DNA from: Panagrolaimus kolymaensis | Taxonomy: Eukaryota; Nematoda; Chromadorea; Rhabditida; Panagrolaimidae | Reading direction: 5' to 3' | Length of the DNA: 64,000 nucleotides | Assembly: GCA_028622995.1 (NCBI GenBank) | Contig: JAJQJQ010000003.1 | Location: 3,782,001 to 3,846,000 of the forward strand | Shown here: positions 42,929 through 56,654 of the stretch, piece after piece | How positions within the stretch are numbered: position 1 is the first letter of the stretch | How the letters are laid out: each line of letters starts with the position of its first letter | Made by a program: the position numbers and the translations under genes | The notes under the pieces: generated by a model | Told to the model about the DNA's origin: nothing | Databases searched by the model: none | Seen by the model: only the letters and a program-made list of their open reading frames with translations

Positions 42929-44524
42929 CTATTCAAAACGATCTAAAGGATATTCTTTGCCATATTTCTTGAGATGTGAAGTAAGCTCTTCTTTTTGACG
43001 TTTGAGATGTAGTGGAACGTCTGCATAAACGTCAGTAAACAATTCATCTATCGGAGCAAATTTAACTTTTTCAGCATCATTAAAAGCTTTGAGAATCTTT
43101 TTTCGTATTTCTGAATTCCAAGCTTTTTCCTCGTCGTCATTCCACCAGCTTTTCTTTTCAAGGTAACGACGGAAACGATTGATAGGTGAATCATGTTCTT
43201 GCCATTTATCAACTTCTTCTTTGGAACTGAAAAATAAACGTGGACTTTAATAATACAAAATGGAGCAAGTTTACCGATAGGCCGTAGCATCATCTGAAGT
43301 TGAATGATGTCCTCCACGATAAGTCATGGCTTCAATCAACACTGGAATATTTTGAGATGCTAATTCACGAGCTTTTTTGGTTGCATTATAAACAGCAAAT
43401 AAATCATTTCCGTCAACACTAAAAGTTAAAGATCATAAAAGTTATAAACAAAAGAATATATACCGAATTGTATGTAAACCATAACCAGGACCTTTTCCAG
43501 CAATACCATCACCAGCATATTGTTCCGTCGTTGGTGTACTAATAGCATAACCATTATTTCGACAGAAGAAAATTACAGGACATTTAAGAGTAGCAGCAAA
43601 ATTAAAAGCAGCATGAGCATCACCTTCTGAAGCAGCACCATCACCAAAATAAACACAAACAATTCTTCCAGAACCATCGCGCTTGAAAGCATATGCAGAA
43701 CCCACAGCTTGTGGCATTTGAGTTGTTAGTGGAGAACTAATAGTAACAAAATTGTGTTCCACTGAACCATAATGAACAGGCATTTGTTTTCCTTTGCCTA
43801 AAAAAGAAAAAGAGAAAAATAATAAAACTAAAAGCATTTCACTTACCCCAATCTTTTGAATTTCCATAGCATTGATTCATGAATTGTTCCAATGGAAACC
43901 CTCTCCACATTAATACACCAGCTTCACGATATTGTCCATAAATAAGATCAGTTGGTTCTAAAGCTGCAGCAGATCCAATATGATTTGCCTAAACAGAAAC
44001 ATCAATATATCAGAATGAAAAGCATAAAGCATACTTCTTCACCAAAGTTTGTCATGTAAAAAGAAATTCGACCTTGCCGTTGAGAGTCATATAAAATTTT
44101 ATCCATGATATTAAGAGTTGTCATATCGCGATACATTTTAAGAGCGGTATCCTTGAAATTATTAACCATTAAGCAAAGTAACGAAAGCAAAATCTATGTA
44201 CCTTTGAAAAATCTGGATCTTGAGAAGCATCAACGAATTCACCATCGGTTGTTGTTGCACGATAAATAGGAAAGGCTTCAAATTTGTTTGAATCCACAAT
44301 TTCAAGTTTTTCAGTAAAGCGAGCCTGAAAAAAATTTTATGAAATGATAAGGTTAAAGAAAGTGTAAAGTAAAAAATAAAACTTACTTGTCGATACCCAA
44401 GATATTTTTGACTAAATTCTGTTAAACGAAATTCATCAGCTGCATTCGAAGAATAAAGACGACTGGCAAATCGATTAATGTTCATTCGAGCCGTTTTTAT
44501 ACTAATTGCCATCTTGGAATTCAT
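42929..44524 (-). CDS. Branched-chain 2-oxoacid dehydrogenase E1 alpha subunit (BCKDHA)
   Basis: Thiamine-diphosphate enzyme of mitochondrial Leu/Ile/Val breakdown; E1 alpha pairs with E1 beta. Seven exons (44387-44524, 44202-44324, 44035-44151, 43847-43988, 43464-43797, 43275-43418, 42929-43226) give 431 aa, in phase. The N-terminus [20 protein letters not shown] is a typical matrix-targeting peptide. Matches: [27 protein letters not shown], the ThDP motif GDGAASEGD...[25 protein letters not shown], and the phospho-loop [16 protein letters not shown] with its regulatory serine. It ends [13 protein letters not shown], as in animal [14 protein letters not shown] and the C-terminus distinguish it from pyruvate dehydrogenase E1 alpha. 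Confidence 0.96.
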
Positions 44525-45152
44525 TGTTGAAAGAAAGATTGACAAAAAAAATTGAAACTACTAAAGGTTGTAATTTACAAAGACCAAAACTTTGTTAAAA
44601 AAACTGCCAACGGCTGAATTTTCTCTTTGCAACTTGCGTGCAAAAAAATATGTGAAACACTGTTTCAATAAAAGAAAGCTGCTCTTCTCGATCTTTAGTT
44701 AAAAGCAAAGCTTTTTTTTATTAAATGAAAGAAAATGACAAACACAAAAAATCATTGCTATCGATGTTGCTGCTTAAAGTATGATGATATTGCCGAAAAG
44801 CACATTTACAAAGCCGACAGAAAAGCATTGCGCGGCAGTCGATAGTTGATGAATAATTTTAGGTTACCGAGTTTAAAATAATCCAGATTTTGCATCTTCT
44901 TCCTTGTTACTAACATCGTACAATGAAAAAAAATTCTGGTAGGTTCAAAGATGCTGTAGCGACTAAATTTAAAGCGGATTTCCATATCAGTCAAAAGCGA
45001 AATAAGAAAAAAAATAATAATCTTTATATAATTCACAAGACAAGATAAATAAATACATTAAAAATTACAAAGTGAAAAATAAATAGTTAAAGTTAATCAA
45101 AAACATTGAATAAAGGTACAGAACACATTAGAATGATTTTTACCAGGACAAC
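44525..45152. other. Upstream region of BCKDHA / 3' UTR of BTB gene
   Basis: AT-rich spacer between two minus-strand genes with no further coding evidence. Confidence 0.45.
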
Positions 45153-45990
45153 TTAATTGTTTGGACGATATGAGGCAACAACCATAGGATTTTCAGGAGC
45201 TTCTTGTTTGACTCTAGCATTGTTAGTATTTGAAACAATTTCAGCATCAACGTGATCAACAGGTTCTGGTTTGACTGTAGCATTGGGAACATTAGAAGTA
45301 TTCTTAGTAGTTGAAGATGCAGCAGCACTGTTGCGGAAATCAGGAGTAATAGCCGCAACTAAATTAACCAAAAGTGCAGCAAGTTCATGAATGTTGTACT
45401 TGACGTCATTACACATATCAGTGAAGGTTGAAAAAGCCGTGCTCTGAAAATGATACAAGTTTTTAGAGGAAATTTGGTAATAAACTTACTTTAAGATCAT
45501 CATAACCATATAGTTCAGCAAACATCGAAAGTTGAACAAGTTCATGAACCTCGAGAAGAGGAAGTGGATAACCATGAGCAAATGCAACTGCAACCTTGAC
45601 AATTTCATATGGGAAATCATTGATTTCGAATTCACCGGCATCAGAATTGAAAAATGCATTGATGTTGGAGAACTTTTGAGGAAGGAGCAATTTATGGACC
45701 TAAAAACAAAAATATTACTTCATATTTAACAAATAAACGGAATAAACATACCTTAATTCTTTTACCTTCAACGATCAAAACATCAGCAGGAAGTGAATAT
45801 TCAGCAGCATACAATTCTTCTGTTTCCTAAAAGTTGCAAGGGTAAACTAAAACAAATAGCACAAGAAAAAACAACTTACAATTACAGGTGATCGACCACG
45901 TTTTGGAGGAGAATGAGCATCGACTTCACCAGTGTTTGCAGAAGGACGCTTTCTTGAAGCAATACCATCAGATTGACTTTCACCAGACAT
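45153..45990 (-). CDS. BTB/POZ-domain protein
   Basis: Four exons (45880-45990, 45752-45826, 45490-45699, 45153-45443) encode 228 aa in phase. The N-terminus is basic and Ser/Pro-rich (SPPKRGRSPV), suggesting nuclear localisation. Residues about 45-150 look like a BTB fold: PADVLIVEGKRIKVHKLLLP, NINAFFNSDAGEFEINDFPY, VKVAVAFAHGYPLPL, then LVQLSMFAELYGYDDLK. The C-tail carries two psi-K-x-E SUMO consensus sites (VKPE and VKQE). BTB proteins commonly act as Cullin-3 adaptors or transcription cofactors; which applies here is unknown. A TTTTTCAG acceptor (46013-46014) lies 22 nt before the ATG, a likely trans-splice site. Confidence 0.8.
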
Positions 45991-46892
45991 GACACACGTT
46001 TTAGCGTAAGAGCTGAAAAATCAAATGTTTAGAAAAACTAAACAATGACAACAAAATAAAATAATGATAAAGAACGCGATGGAGAAAATATTACTGTTCA
46101 AGCGTAGGAGGATTGATTAAAAAAATGTTTAAAAATGTCAACAGAGCAAACAAAAAAGAGAATATTGCGAGTCACGATCGAGGAAAAGCTTTCAGCTTTT
46201 TCGAGGAAAAAGTTTGCGCCATTTTTTCACGTTCGAGCGCTGTAAAAAACTGCACACGAAAAATATCGTTGTAAAACATGAAATATTTTGAAAAAGAAGA
46301 GAAAGAAGTTGAATGATGATTGAAAAAAAAAGATTGATCATACTTAATCATGGTAATGGAGAAATAGCGAAGTCCTATTCTTTAAATTAAAGATTATAAT
46401 TTGCTTTAAACTTTCTATAAAAGAGCACAATTTGAAACATTTTTTTGCAACGTATGACATTGTTTTACTCCTTAATTTAGAAAAACATGGTTACATTGCA
46501 ACACCAAGAAGTATTCATGCTTTAGAAATAACTTTATAGCAACTAAATGCCTCGTACTTTTGTATCTTTGCTATAACAAGAGTAAAATGTAAAAAACCAT
46601 GCTTCCAAAGGTTGAGGAGCTGATTTAATGTTTTTTTTGTCGCTTTATTAACCATTCGCTTTTTGCTTAGTTTTTCCACTCCAAAAATAGCACATTTGCT
46701 TTTCCCAAAAATCATTCAATTACATTTATTATTTGAAAACAAATATTATCAACAACAACAAAAAACGAAACCTAAATTATTTGATCAAACAAAGCTTTTT
46801 AAGAATGAATCCACTAAAGCTCTGTAAATCAACTAACTTACAACATAATTACACAACAAACATAAAACAAACAAAGATAAAGAAATACAAAA
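45991..46892. other. Upstream region of the BTB gene
   Basis: Non-coding AT-rich DNA; includes the putative trans-splice acceptor at 46013-46014. Short overlapping frames near 46515-46930 are low complexity and not called. Confidence 0.45.
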
Positions 46893-47423
46893 TTAAACAA
46901 CACTTGATTGAGCACAATGTACACTATTAGCAGTTGCAGAAGTTGATGAAGGAGAAGGTGGTGGAGGTACAATATCATCATCAGTTTCATTGATTGTTTG
47001 ATCATCCGAATATAAAGATTCTAAGTCATATTTTTCTCTTGCAGATTCAGACATAATATGAAGAATAACATTTTTCATATCAAATACAAACCATCCATTT
47101 GTTATTTTACTTTGACGTGGAAGTTGATCATTTTAAAAAGTTGAACGTTAACGTTATTGCAGCAAAAGAAAAAGTTACATTAAAATGAAACAAAGTTTTA
47201 ATATGTTTATTAATGGTTTGAGTTAAAGCTTGACCATGTCGATAATAATAAGGCGAACAAATAATAATAGAATTCCATGGACATCGTTCAGGTAAAATAT
47301 TAATTGAAAGAATATTCTGTGCTCGATGTTCTTGTAATAATGAAACTATTTCTTTCATAGTAATTTCTGAAACATCCACTTTGAATATTGGTTGAGCAAG
47401 GAATTCAGTAGTTCCATCTTTTT
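46893..47423 (-). CDS. MALSU1/RsfS-like ribosome silencing factor, 5' end unresolved
   Basis: RsfS/MALSU1 binds the mitochondrial large ribosomal subunit and influences its assembly and joining (family knowledge). Two exons are likely: 47192-47423, entered by the acceptor GAAATTTTAG, and 46893-47109. Together they give about 150 codons. Family blocks: DVSEITMKEIVSLLQEHRAQ, LPERCPWNSIIICSPYYYRH, ALTQTINKHIKT, then GWFVFDMKNVILHIMSESAR and EKYDLESLY. The match is to the DUF143 fold. The tail has a PPPPSPSS low-complexity stretch. Upstream of 47423 the same frame continues as a very acidic run (DEYYEEEEEEAIEDE), but a TAA at 47485-47487 interrupts it. A further TGA is upstream and no ATG is in frame. 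The start may lie on an unseen 5' exon, or the gene may be decaying. Confidence 0.65.
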
Positions 47424-48388
47424 CTAAAATTTCATCTTCGATGGCTTCTTCCTCTTCTTCTTCCTCATAATATTCATCGATGTATTAACTAAAATATTCT
47501 GAAGTTTGTTTCTTACGCTTTTGAACTTCATTTTCGTCAGAATATCAAAGTATGGCTTTTAAACCGATAAACATATACAAAATTCCCAACAAAAGATAAT
47601 TTTTTTTATAACCCTTAAAAAACAAACATGCATAAATTTAAACAAAGCATAAATCAAAAACAACTAAAACAAAGATTAAGAATGGTGTTCTTCTTTTAGA
47701 ATTCTAATACATACTTTCCTTTGAATCATCATCTATCGTTTCTGCATTTATTTTTTAATTAGACTTACTTCTGTTTGTTCCAAAAAAAAAAGATTATCGA
47801 TTTTAAAGATGGTTTTTTTTCTTCATCCTTGAATAAATTAATTTACATTTTTTTATTGTCTTTTTTTGTTACTTGGCCTTGCCATTTTTGTTTTTAAAGG
47901 TCCCGTGTGATTTTACTATCTATTTTTTTGTTTTGTTATTTTTACTTTCTTTTTCGTAATAACAACGGGTCATTTGACATTTATTTTTGTTTCATTTATT
48001 TTTTTACCTTTTTTTGTTGAATTAAATTTGAGCGTGGTTGTTGTTACTAAACGATGGGAAAATAAAACACCTTTTTTTCAACAAATAACAAAAACCAATC
48101 TTTGTTTCAAAACTTTTTTTGATTTAAAAAAGTCGGGCCAAAATGAATCAACATTAGACCAATGTTATGGCTATGGATAAAAAAAGGAAGCTCGATTGGG
48201 CGTTGATTTCTTTGAAGCTTTCTTTCAAAAAAAATCATTTAAAAAAGCCGCAGACAGTTTCGTGCTTTGTTTTAACATAAATACGCGAAAAGGATTTCAT
48301 TTAAATGTCATTCGATCTTATTTGATCCCAATTTCTTTTTTAGAATTTTATTAGTATTATTTTTTGGTCCATTCAACTATCATCAAAA
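47424..48388. other. Region between MALSU1-like gene and the 60-aa gene
   Basis: Contains the acidic frame with in-frame stops next to the MALSU1-like exon (about 47424-47545). A short acidic stretch near 47710-47745 on the minus strand (ETIDDDSKES) might be a further 5' exon. The rest is T-rich upstream DNA of the plus-strand gene. Confidence 0.35.
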
Positions 48389-48628
48389 ATGCCAAAGGGT
48401 GATGGTAAAAAAGATGAAAGGGTAAATTTTTTCCCCATCTTTTATATTTCTTTAGTTAAAGATCTTCATTTTTTACAGCATGTTCATTTTGCTGAACCTG
48501 AACCTAAACCACAGCCCGTTGGTTGCACATTCCAACGTTACAGTGGATTCCGAGAATACAACAATTGTTCTGATGGTAATCGATCTCCAACTTGGAATGA
48601 AATAAATCGTTATTTTAATGAATCCTAG
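48389..48628 (+). CDS. Small protein of unknown function (60 aa)
   Basis: Two exons (48389-48421, 48479-48628) joined by a 57-nt intron with GTAAAT/TTTTACAG ends. The product starts MPKGDGKKDERHVHFAEPEP and contains PVGCTFQRYSGFREYNNC and SPTWNEINRYFNES. It is soluble, has two Cys and no signal peptide. The spliced frame, intron size and ATG match neighbouring genes, which supports a real gene. I recognise no family. Confidence 0.6.
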   Translation: MPKGDGKKDERVNFFPIFYISLVKDLHFLQHVHFAEPEPKPQPVGCTFQRYSGFREYNNCSDGNRSPTWNEINRYFNES

Positions 48629-51600
48629 TCACCTTTTAAATGTCACCAAAGTGTTTCATCGCTCAAAATATTTATCATTTCAAATGGATATCTATCTTAC
48701 TTACAAATTTATAGCGTCAAAATATTCTTAAAAATTAATTAATTATTTTTTTGTTGAATGTTTGGTTAATTTTATTTTTAAAATTTTGTTAGTTGTTACT
48801 TTTTGCTTTCTTTTGAAGTCATGATGGTTTTTACAGTTCAATATAAAAATATTATAATAAAAATTCCCCTTAAAAATTAAAACAAATTCTTGAGAAAAGA
48901 TTTATAAAAGTTTTAAATTTCCCGAAAAAAAGCAACCTTCACACATTCAAACAACAAAATAACATAGCTTGTCATTTAAAAATTATATAACCAATATGAT
49001 TACAACCTTTTGAGCATTTAATGTTGAAAATTGCGGTGTTTTTGACATCTAAATTTTGATAGTGTCATCGCTGTTTTAAGATTTTTGATTTTAAAGGAGA
49101 AAATTCAGGGATTTCGTCAAATATACTAAGTAACAAAGAGGTCAGCAAAAAATGGAGATTATCTCGATGAAAGTGATTTCTGCGTGATTTTTTCGGGATG
49201 AAATGAAGTTGAGATTTTTTATTTTTCAGTGAAAGTCAATTAAAGCTTTCTGGGATTATTTTCCAAAATTTTTTTTATTCTAATGTTTCTGTTAAAAAAA
49301 TTATTTAAAAGTACTTTCACATTAATTTTTTTTTTGATGGTCAGAGAGCGGCAATTGTAAAGAATCTTCGCTCTTGTAATTTTTGTGAGGCGTGAAAAGA
49401 AATCGACGATGATGATGACCTCTTCAGGTTAACGTGATTTAACAGCCAGTGACATTTGAAATTGGTTTTAAACATCTTTTATTTCTTGTTGAAAATGAAT
49501 TTTGTTAAATCCAGTTAGTTCTTAGTTTTTTTTTTGAATAACGAAATTAGCAAGTTTCGTTTTTATTTGTTTGCTTCAATTCAAATCAAGTTATTAATTT
49601 CTTTTATTTCAAGCTTTGTTTGAAAATTAGGATCTCAAGAATCAAATAAAAGAGAACCAAAGTTTAATATTTAAATTTAACTCAAGTTTTTTATTAAAAG
49701 ATTTTTTGACCGGAATCAAATTTTTATTAAAAACTTTTTACCTTTTTCCTTTTTTGAACTTTAAATTTGGTGGTTTTGAACCTATTTTCAATTTCTTTGA
49801 CAAGTATTTGAATTATTGCGTTAAAAATCGTCATCGCACAAAATCTTTAAAAAAAATGTTCGATTTGAATTTTACAAACAAGAGGAAATAATTTTATGGA
49901 TGCCTTTTTTAAACTTTCTCTTTTCCTAATTTTTTGTTGTTGTAAAGATTCAAAAGTTTTTCAGAATATTAAGTGGATCAATTTTCAATATTCCTTTGAT
50001 GTATTTTTTAAGATTTAATTTGAAACATTACATCGTGTTTTTAAGTTTTTTATCTTAGCGCAATAAAAAAACTTTTTATCGTCAGCTGTTTTTCAATATC
50101 GAATTATTTATCTGTAATCGAGCATATTTAACGACGATGAAAGAGAGACGTTTATGAAAAAGGATGAACTTTTTTTCTTCTCTCCTTTTACTTACCTATA
50201 TAGTAATCGAAAGCAATTGGGTCGATCGAGAGATGCGCTACTACCCTGCTGTTCTCCATGTTTTTTCTTTTTTTCTTTAAGAATATGTTTTCTGTTAGCA
50301 TTCTTTCTCTGTAATTTTGATTTTTTTTTTGCAATTCCTTTGCGTGTGTCTTTTTTCAATCAAGAAAGCCGAAAGAGTGTGAGCATGCATAAAAAAAATT
50401 CATTTTTATTCCCGAAGAAGAAGAATTTTCAGCAGTGGCGGCGGTAACTGACGATATACAATGAAAATTAGGTCACTCAGTCAGTCAGTTATTTCAGAAG
50501 CCTCTAGTGTGATTCTCGGCGGTTGCTGACTTGCGTCGTAATAGTAGCAGCAAGAAAAGACAAAAACACTTCTTTCTTTCTTTTTTCTTTTTTTCCGTCA
50601 GTCAGTCAGTCAGAGTCATTGACTTCGGATGGTTTTTTAAATGAAGCAAAAAATCTATGCATGTTTCAATCGAAACTGACCGGATACATTGGCAGTTAGA
50701 AATGATCGGCTCCGCCTTTAGAAAATAGATAGAACAAAAATATGACTTCAAGAAAAAAATATATACGAGAGCGACAAATCCGTAAAAACCCCTGAGGCAA
50801 ATATGCAAGAAAAAATTACACACAACGACTAACTTTCTATTTACCGGATTGAATCGACACGCAAGCAGAATTTATAATTTTTGCGCTTTTATCATTATCT
50901 TTACCGGTTTTCTTCTTTTTTTTAAATGATCAAGCGTCTCTCTGTCTTTATTTTTCTCTTTTTCGGAAACTCTTTTATTTCTCCCGGATAAAAAGGGTGT
51001 GACCGATCGAGAAAAAAAAATGAGAAGGAATGAGTCAGGCTTCTAATGAGAAAAAAAGAAGATGAAAAATGACGCTGCATGCCCAATATCTTGGATTTTG
51101 AAAATAACACTTTTTTTCTTCACATCATTTTCATTGGAATTTTTATGATTTATTTAATTTTTATGAGTTGTTTCTCCATTTTTTAACGCTTTTAACTAAA
51201 ATTTAAGATGTTAAAAACTGTTTTTTTTACCTTATTTTCCTTTTTGAGTTCAAAGTCTCTCTCTTCTTCTTCCTTTTCAACCGAAATTATGGCCGTATAC
51301 AATTTTTTATTTTATTTTTCAAAAATACCTATTTTTTCTTTATTGTGCAACATAATTGGGTTCACGCTGCTCCTCAATGTCCGGAGGAAAAAAATATCGC
51401 GACTACGCGGACTCTTAAAATTTTTTGGATGTTATAAAAAAATCTTTTGATGGCGCAGCAACAGCGCCTCGTTTTCTTGCTTCTTTTTTTTTCTGAGTCA
51501 ATCACTTTCTTCTTCTTTTGAACGTTTTTTCGCCGTTTGAGTTGGATTTAGTTTTATGTCATTTGCGTTGTTTTTTTTTGAATTGCGCCTTCCGTAAAAA

Positions 51601-51646
51601 AATTTAAAATTTTAATTTTTCAAAAAATTTTCAGCCATTATAAAAA
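48629..51646. other. Long intergenic region upstream of the MAM gene
   Basis: T-rich non-coding DNA. GTCA tetranucleotide repeats occur near 50466-50485 and 50596-50618, with a GC-richer patch around 50180-50620 that may be promoter DNA. A TTTTCAG acceptor at 51633-51634, 12 nt before the next ATG, is a candidate trans-splice site. No gene was recognised. Confidence 0.5.
50596..50618. repeat. GTCA tetranucleotide repeat
   Basis: Tandem GTCA units (CGTCAGTCAGTCAGTCAG) with a shorter related run about 120 bp upstream, in non-coding DNA. Confidence 0.75.
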
Positions 51647-53796
51647 ATGCGCTTACTCTGGTGTATAACAGCAGCGGCAATTTTAATACATGAAAGTGTT
51701 GGTTGCTTGAGTTCAGCGCCCAGACAATATGCTGCACCAGCTCAAGGATATCAGCAATATTATTATGGACAACAGGGTCAAGCTCCACAAGTAGCTGCAC
51801 CTTATGGTGCAAGAGCGGCTGCCGCTGCAGCCAATAGAGGTCCAAGTGCTCCCCTTAATTCTGGATCCCTAACTGATGGTTAGCAAATTTATTTATTTAT
51901 TGTTTTGTTTTTAATTTGATTTATTTTTTTAGCTATTTTTGGAAAGAATGTCCTTCTTTCAGAATACAGTAATAATGGATACAATACAGAAGGTGGAGGA
52001 CCGGTAAATTATGGTAATTTCATAATTTTATTTCTAAAGTGTTTTGATTAATTATTTAAATTATAGGAAGCCAATTACAATGTAATCTTGAAAGTAGGCC
52101 ATGTTGTTGGGTGAATGTTCCATCACCAGAAGATCAAATTGATTGGCAACTTGCAAGAGGAGTGCCTCAAACTCAACGATTCCAAAATGTTACCATTCAA
52201 GATAATTATCTTGTTGCTTTTGCTGCTGGTGCAGCTCCATCAGATGAAGCTCAATTTGCTTCTTGTTCCATTGGTTGTGCAAGTTCTCCTATTCGTGTTC
52301 GAGCGAGGTAAATCTAAACAAAAAATTGGACATTCGATAAACATTTTGATTTTTTTCAGACATTGGCAATCCCAAAATGTATTGCTTCAAGTTTGTCAAC
52401 GTGAATCGTTCCCTAATTCGGTCAATTACAATCCACTTTTAAATTGTCAAGAATTACCTGCAACCTACAATTTACCTGGGCCAAGTTATACTGAAGTTGT
52501 CCTTCCTAAAGCATCTCTTGTTGATGTAAGTGTTTTTTTTATTATTTCGTCTGTTCTTTTATATTCCACTACAGCCACTTAGCCCTTTTTTATTTGTTCG
52601 TTCAACAAACAAAAAATATGTCTAGAACATGTAGTTAAAAAAGAAAAAGTTAAAACGGAATTGCAATTATTCATTTTTTTTATAGATTGTTTTCGTTGCA
52701 AGCAATTTCGTTGGAGAAGATGGAGATATGGCTGTTTTGGATGATATTAATGTTGATTATGAAACAGATCCGGCTGAATGCGCTACTGTTTCATCACAAA
52801 GGCTTGCACCAGCTGGTTCTTCAGCAGCTAATCAAGATGGAAATGCAGTTGTTGACGGAGGTGAAACCCAATTAACTAATATTGGTACCAACAATGGAAA
52901 TCCTATTGCCGGCAGTGGAAATGGCGTTGGTAGTGGCAATAATGCTAATAGTAATGCTGGTGGAGCAGCCAGTGGTACAGAATTCCGTGGAAATGGATTT
53001 TCTGCATCAGGAGGTAGCAATCAAAGAGTCATTCCACCAGCTGCAGCAGCACAAGGGGCCAAAACGCATGGAAGTAGCGCAACTGCAACGAAGACTTCTG
53101 AAAGCAGCAATGTTGCTTCAGCTTCTTCTAGCTCAAGTTCTTCTAGCTCATCTCATACCAGCGCAAGTGGAATAAATGTTCATAAAACTGGTGAATATAA
53201 AGCTCCCATAAACGTTACACCACAAATGCAAGCATGCAATCATACAAAATGCACATTTGAAGATGGAACAGCATGTGAATACAGCGATGCATATCAAACT
53301 CAATCAATTCGTGGTTTGACAACCAGATTCCAAGTTGTGAAAGGACAGTTTATGAATAGAGTTACTGGAGTTCATGCTGGCACAGAAGGAAATTATTATG
53401 CTGCAACTTATCTTTATCCAAGAGAAATTGCTGGCTTACAAGCTGATATTGGTTTTCTTCCCGAAGATAGAAGATTGCGATTCCAATATTATGAAGGCAC
53501 TCATGGTGTTCAACTTAAAGGCTGTTGTGATACAGCCGAAAATTGTCCATTCCATTCAGATAAATTTGTTACTGTTTCTGATCGAATGTGGAAATATGGC
53601 AGTTTTGCATGTCCTAAAGGAACTGAAAAGGTAAACTTTTACATATCTTTTAAGACTTTTAAAAGTATATTATTATTTTTAGTTTATTTTCCTATGCGAA
53701 AATACTCGAACTAATCAAGGCGCTTGTGCATTAGATGATATTCAAGTTGTTGAAAATCGTGAAAATATTAAAGCTGATGATAAACCTCTTTGTTAA
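51647..53796 (+). CDS. Secreted extracellular protein with two MAM-like modules
   Basis: Six exons (51647-51878, 51933-52013, 52067-52307, 52360-52525, 52686-53630, 53683-53796) total 1779 nt, 592 aa, in phase. MRLLWCITAAAILIHESVGC is a signal peptide. A Gln/Tyr/Ala-rich stretch follows. The first module begins CNLESRPCCWVNVPSPEDQI and ends VGEDGDMAVLDDINVDY, the typical MAM ending with a conserved acidic DDI. A long Gly/Asn/Ser-rich linker includes a run of nine or more Ser. The second module starts CTFEDGTACEYSD and ends GACALDDIQVV. Cys pairs and the paired DDI endings support MAM folds, which mediate adhesion or matrix interactions. There is no transmembrane segment or GPI signal at the end, so secretion is inferred. 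Confidence 0.82.
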
Positions 53797-54635
53797 AATT
53801 AAAAATATTTTTATTATTAGGGCTGCAAATTGTTGCCATTTATTTGCTCAAAGCTTTCATGTCCATATTTCTTTCATATTATTATTTCTTTTTTCTAATT
53901 ATCCATTCCGTAACAACAAGGGAAATAACTTCATAATTTAAAAATAGCACAAGATTTTTTTATAGTAGTTTTCATCGCAAAAAATGGAGTGAGTTCTTTC
54001 ATTATCGAGTGCTATTATTATGTATGTATTTATGTTTCCGTTCAAATTTCTTCTTCTATTTTATTTATTTATTTAAATTTTTAACACAATTGCCATAATT
54101 TATATTTATGTTTATTTTTTTCTATCTATCAACTTACTTTTATGTTTAATGTTAAGTTTTTGATTGAGAAAATTTTTAGCTTTTATTTATATTATTTATT
54201 AAAAATTACGTTGTTTATATTTATAAGGGTTAAACGTGCAAGAAGAACTATTAAATAAAAATTTAAAAATGAATTCAAATTTTTTTCATCCGACATGCAC
54301 AAGTTGAAACCGGATTTCAGAGGAACTTATTACTGAAGTAGGAGAGAAAAAAAATCTATCAATATAAACATCATTAAGTCAAAATGCCTTAGGGTGAAAG
54401 TTGCGTTCCATTTTATTGGGAATGTGGATGATGAAAACGAGAACAAATTAATTTTTTTTCTTTTCAAACATCAAAAATTGTTTGTTTTCTTCCTTCCTTC
54501 TTTGATTAAAGCATTAAAGAATTTATTTTCACAAATTTTTGGATAAATCGACTATTAAATTGCTCATCAAAAAAAATAATGCAACGAAGAAAAAAAGACA
54601 AATACTCAAATAAAAAATATAATACTTATTTAAAT
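53797..54635. other. Convergent 3' spacer
   Basis: AT-rich DNA holding the 3' ends of the MAM gene and the nucleotidase gene. No coding evidence. Confidence 0.5.

Positions 54636-56654
<2,019 letters not shown>

Noticed and set aside
50154..50447. Phe/Ser-rich plus-strand frame
   Set aside because: Derived from T-rich DNA upstream of the MAM gene; no signal or domain that can be supported.
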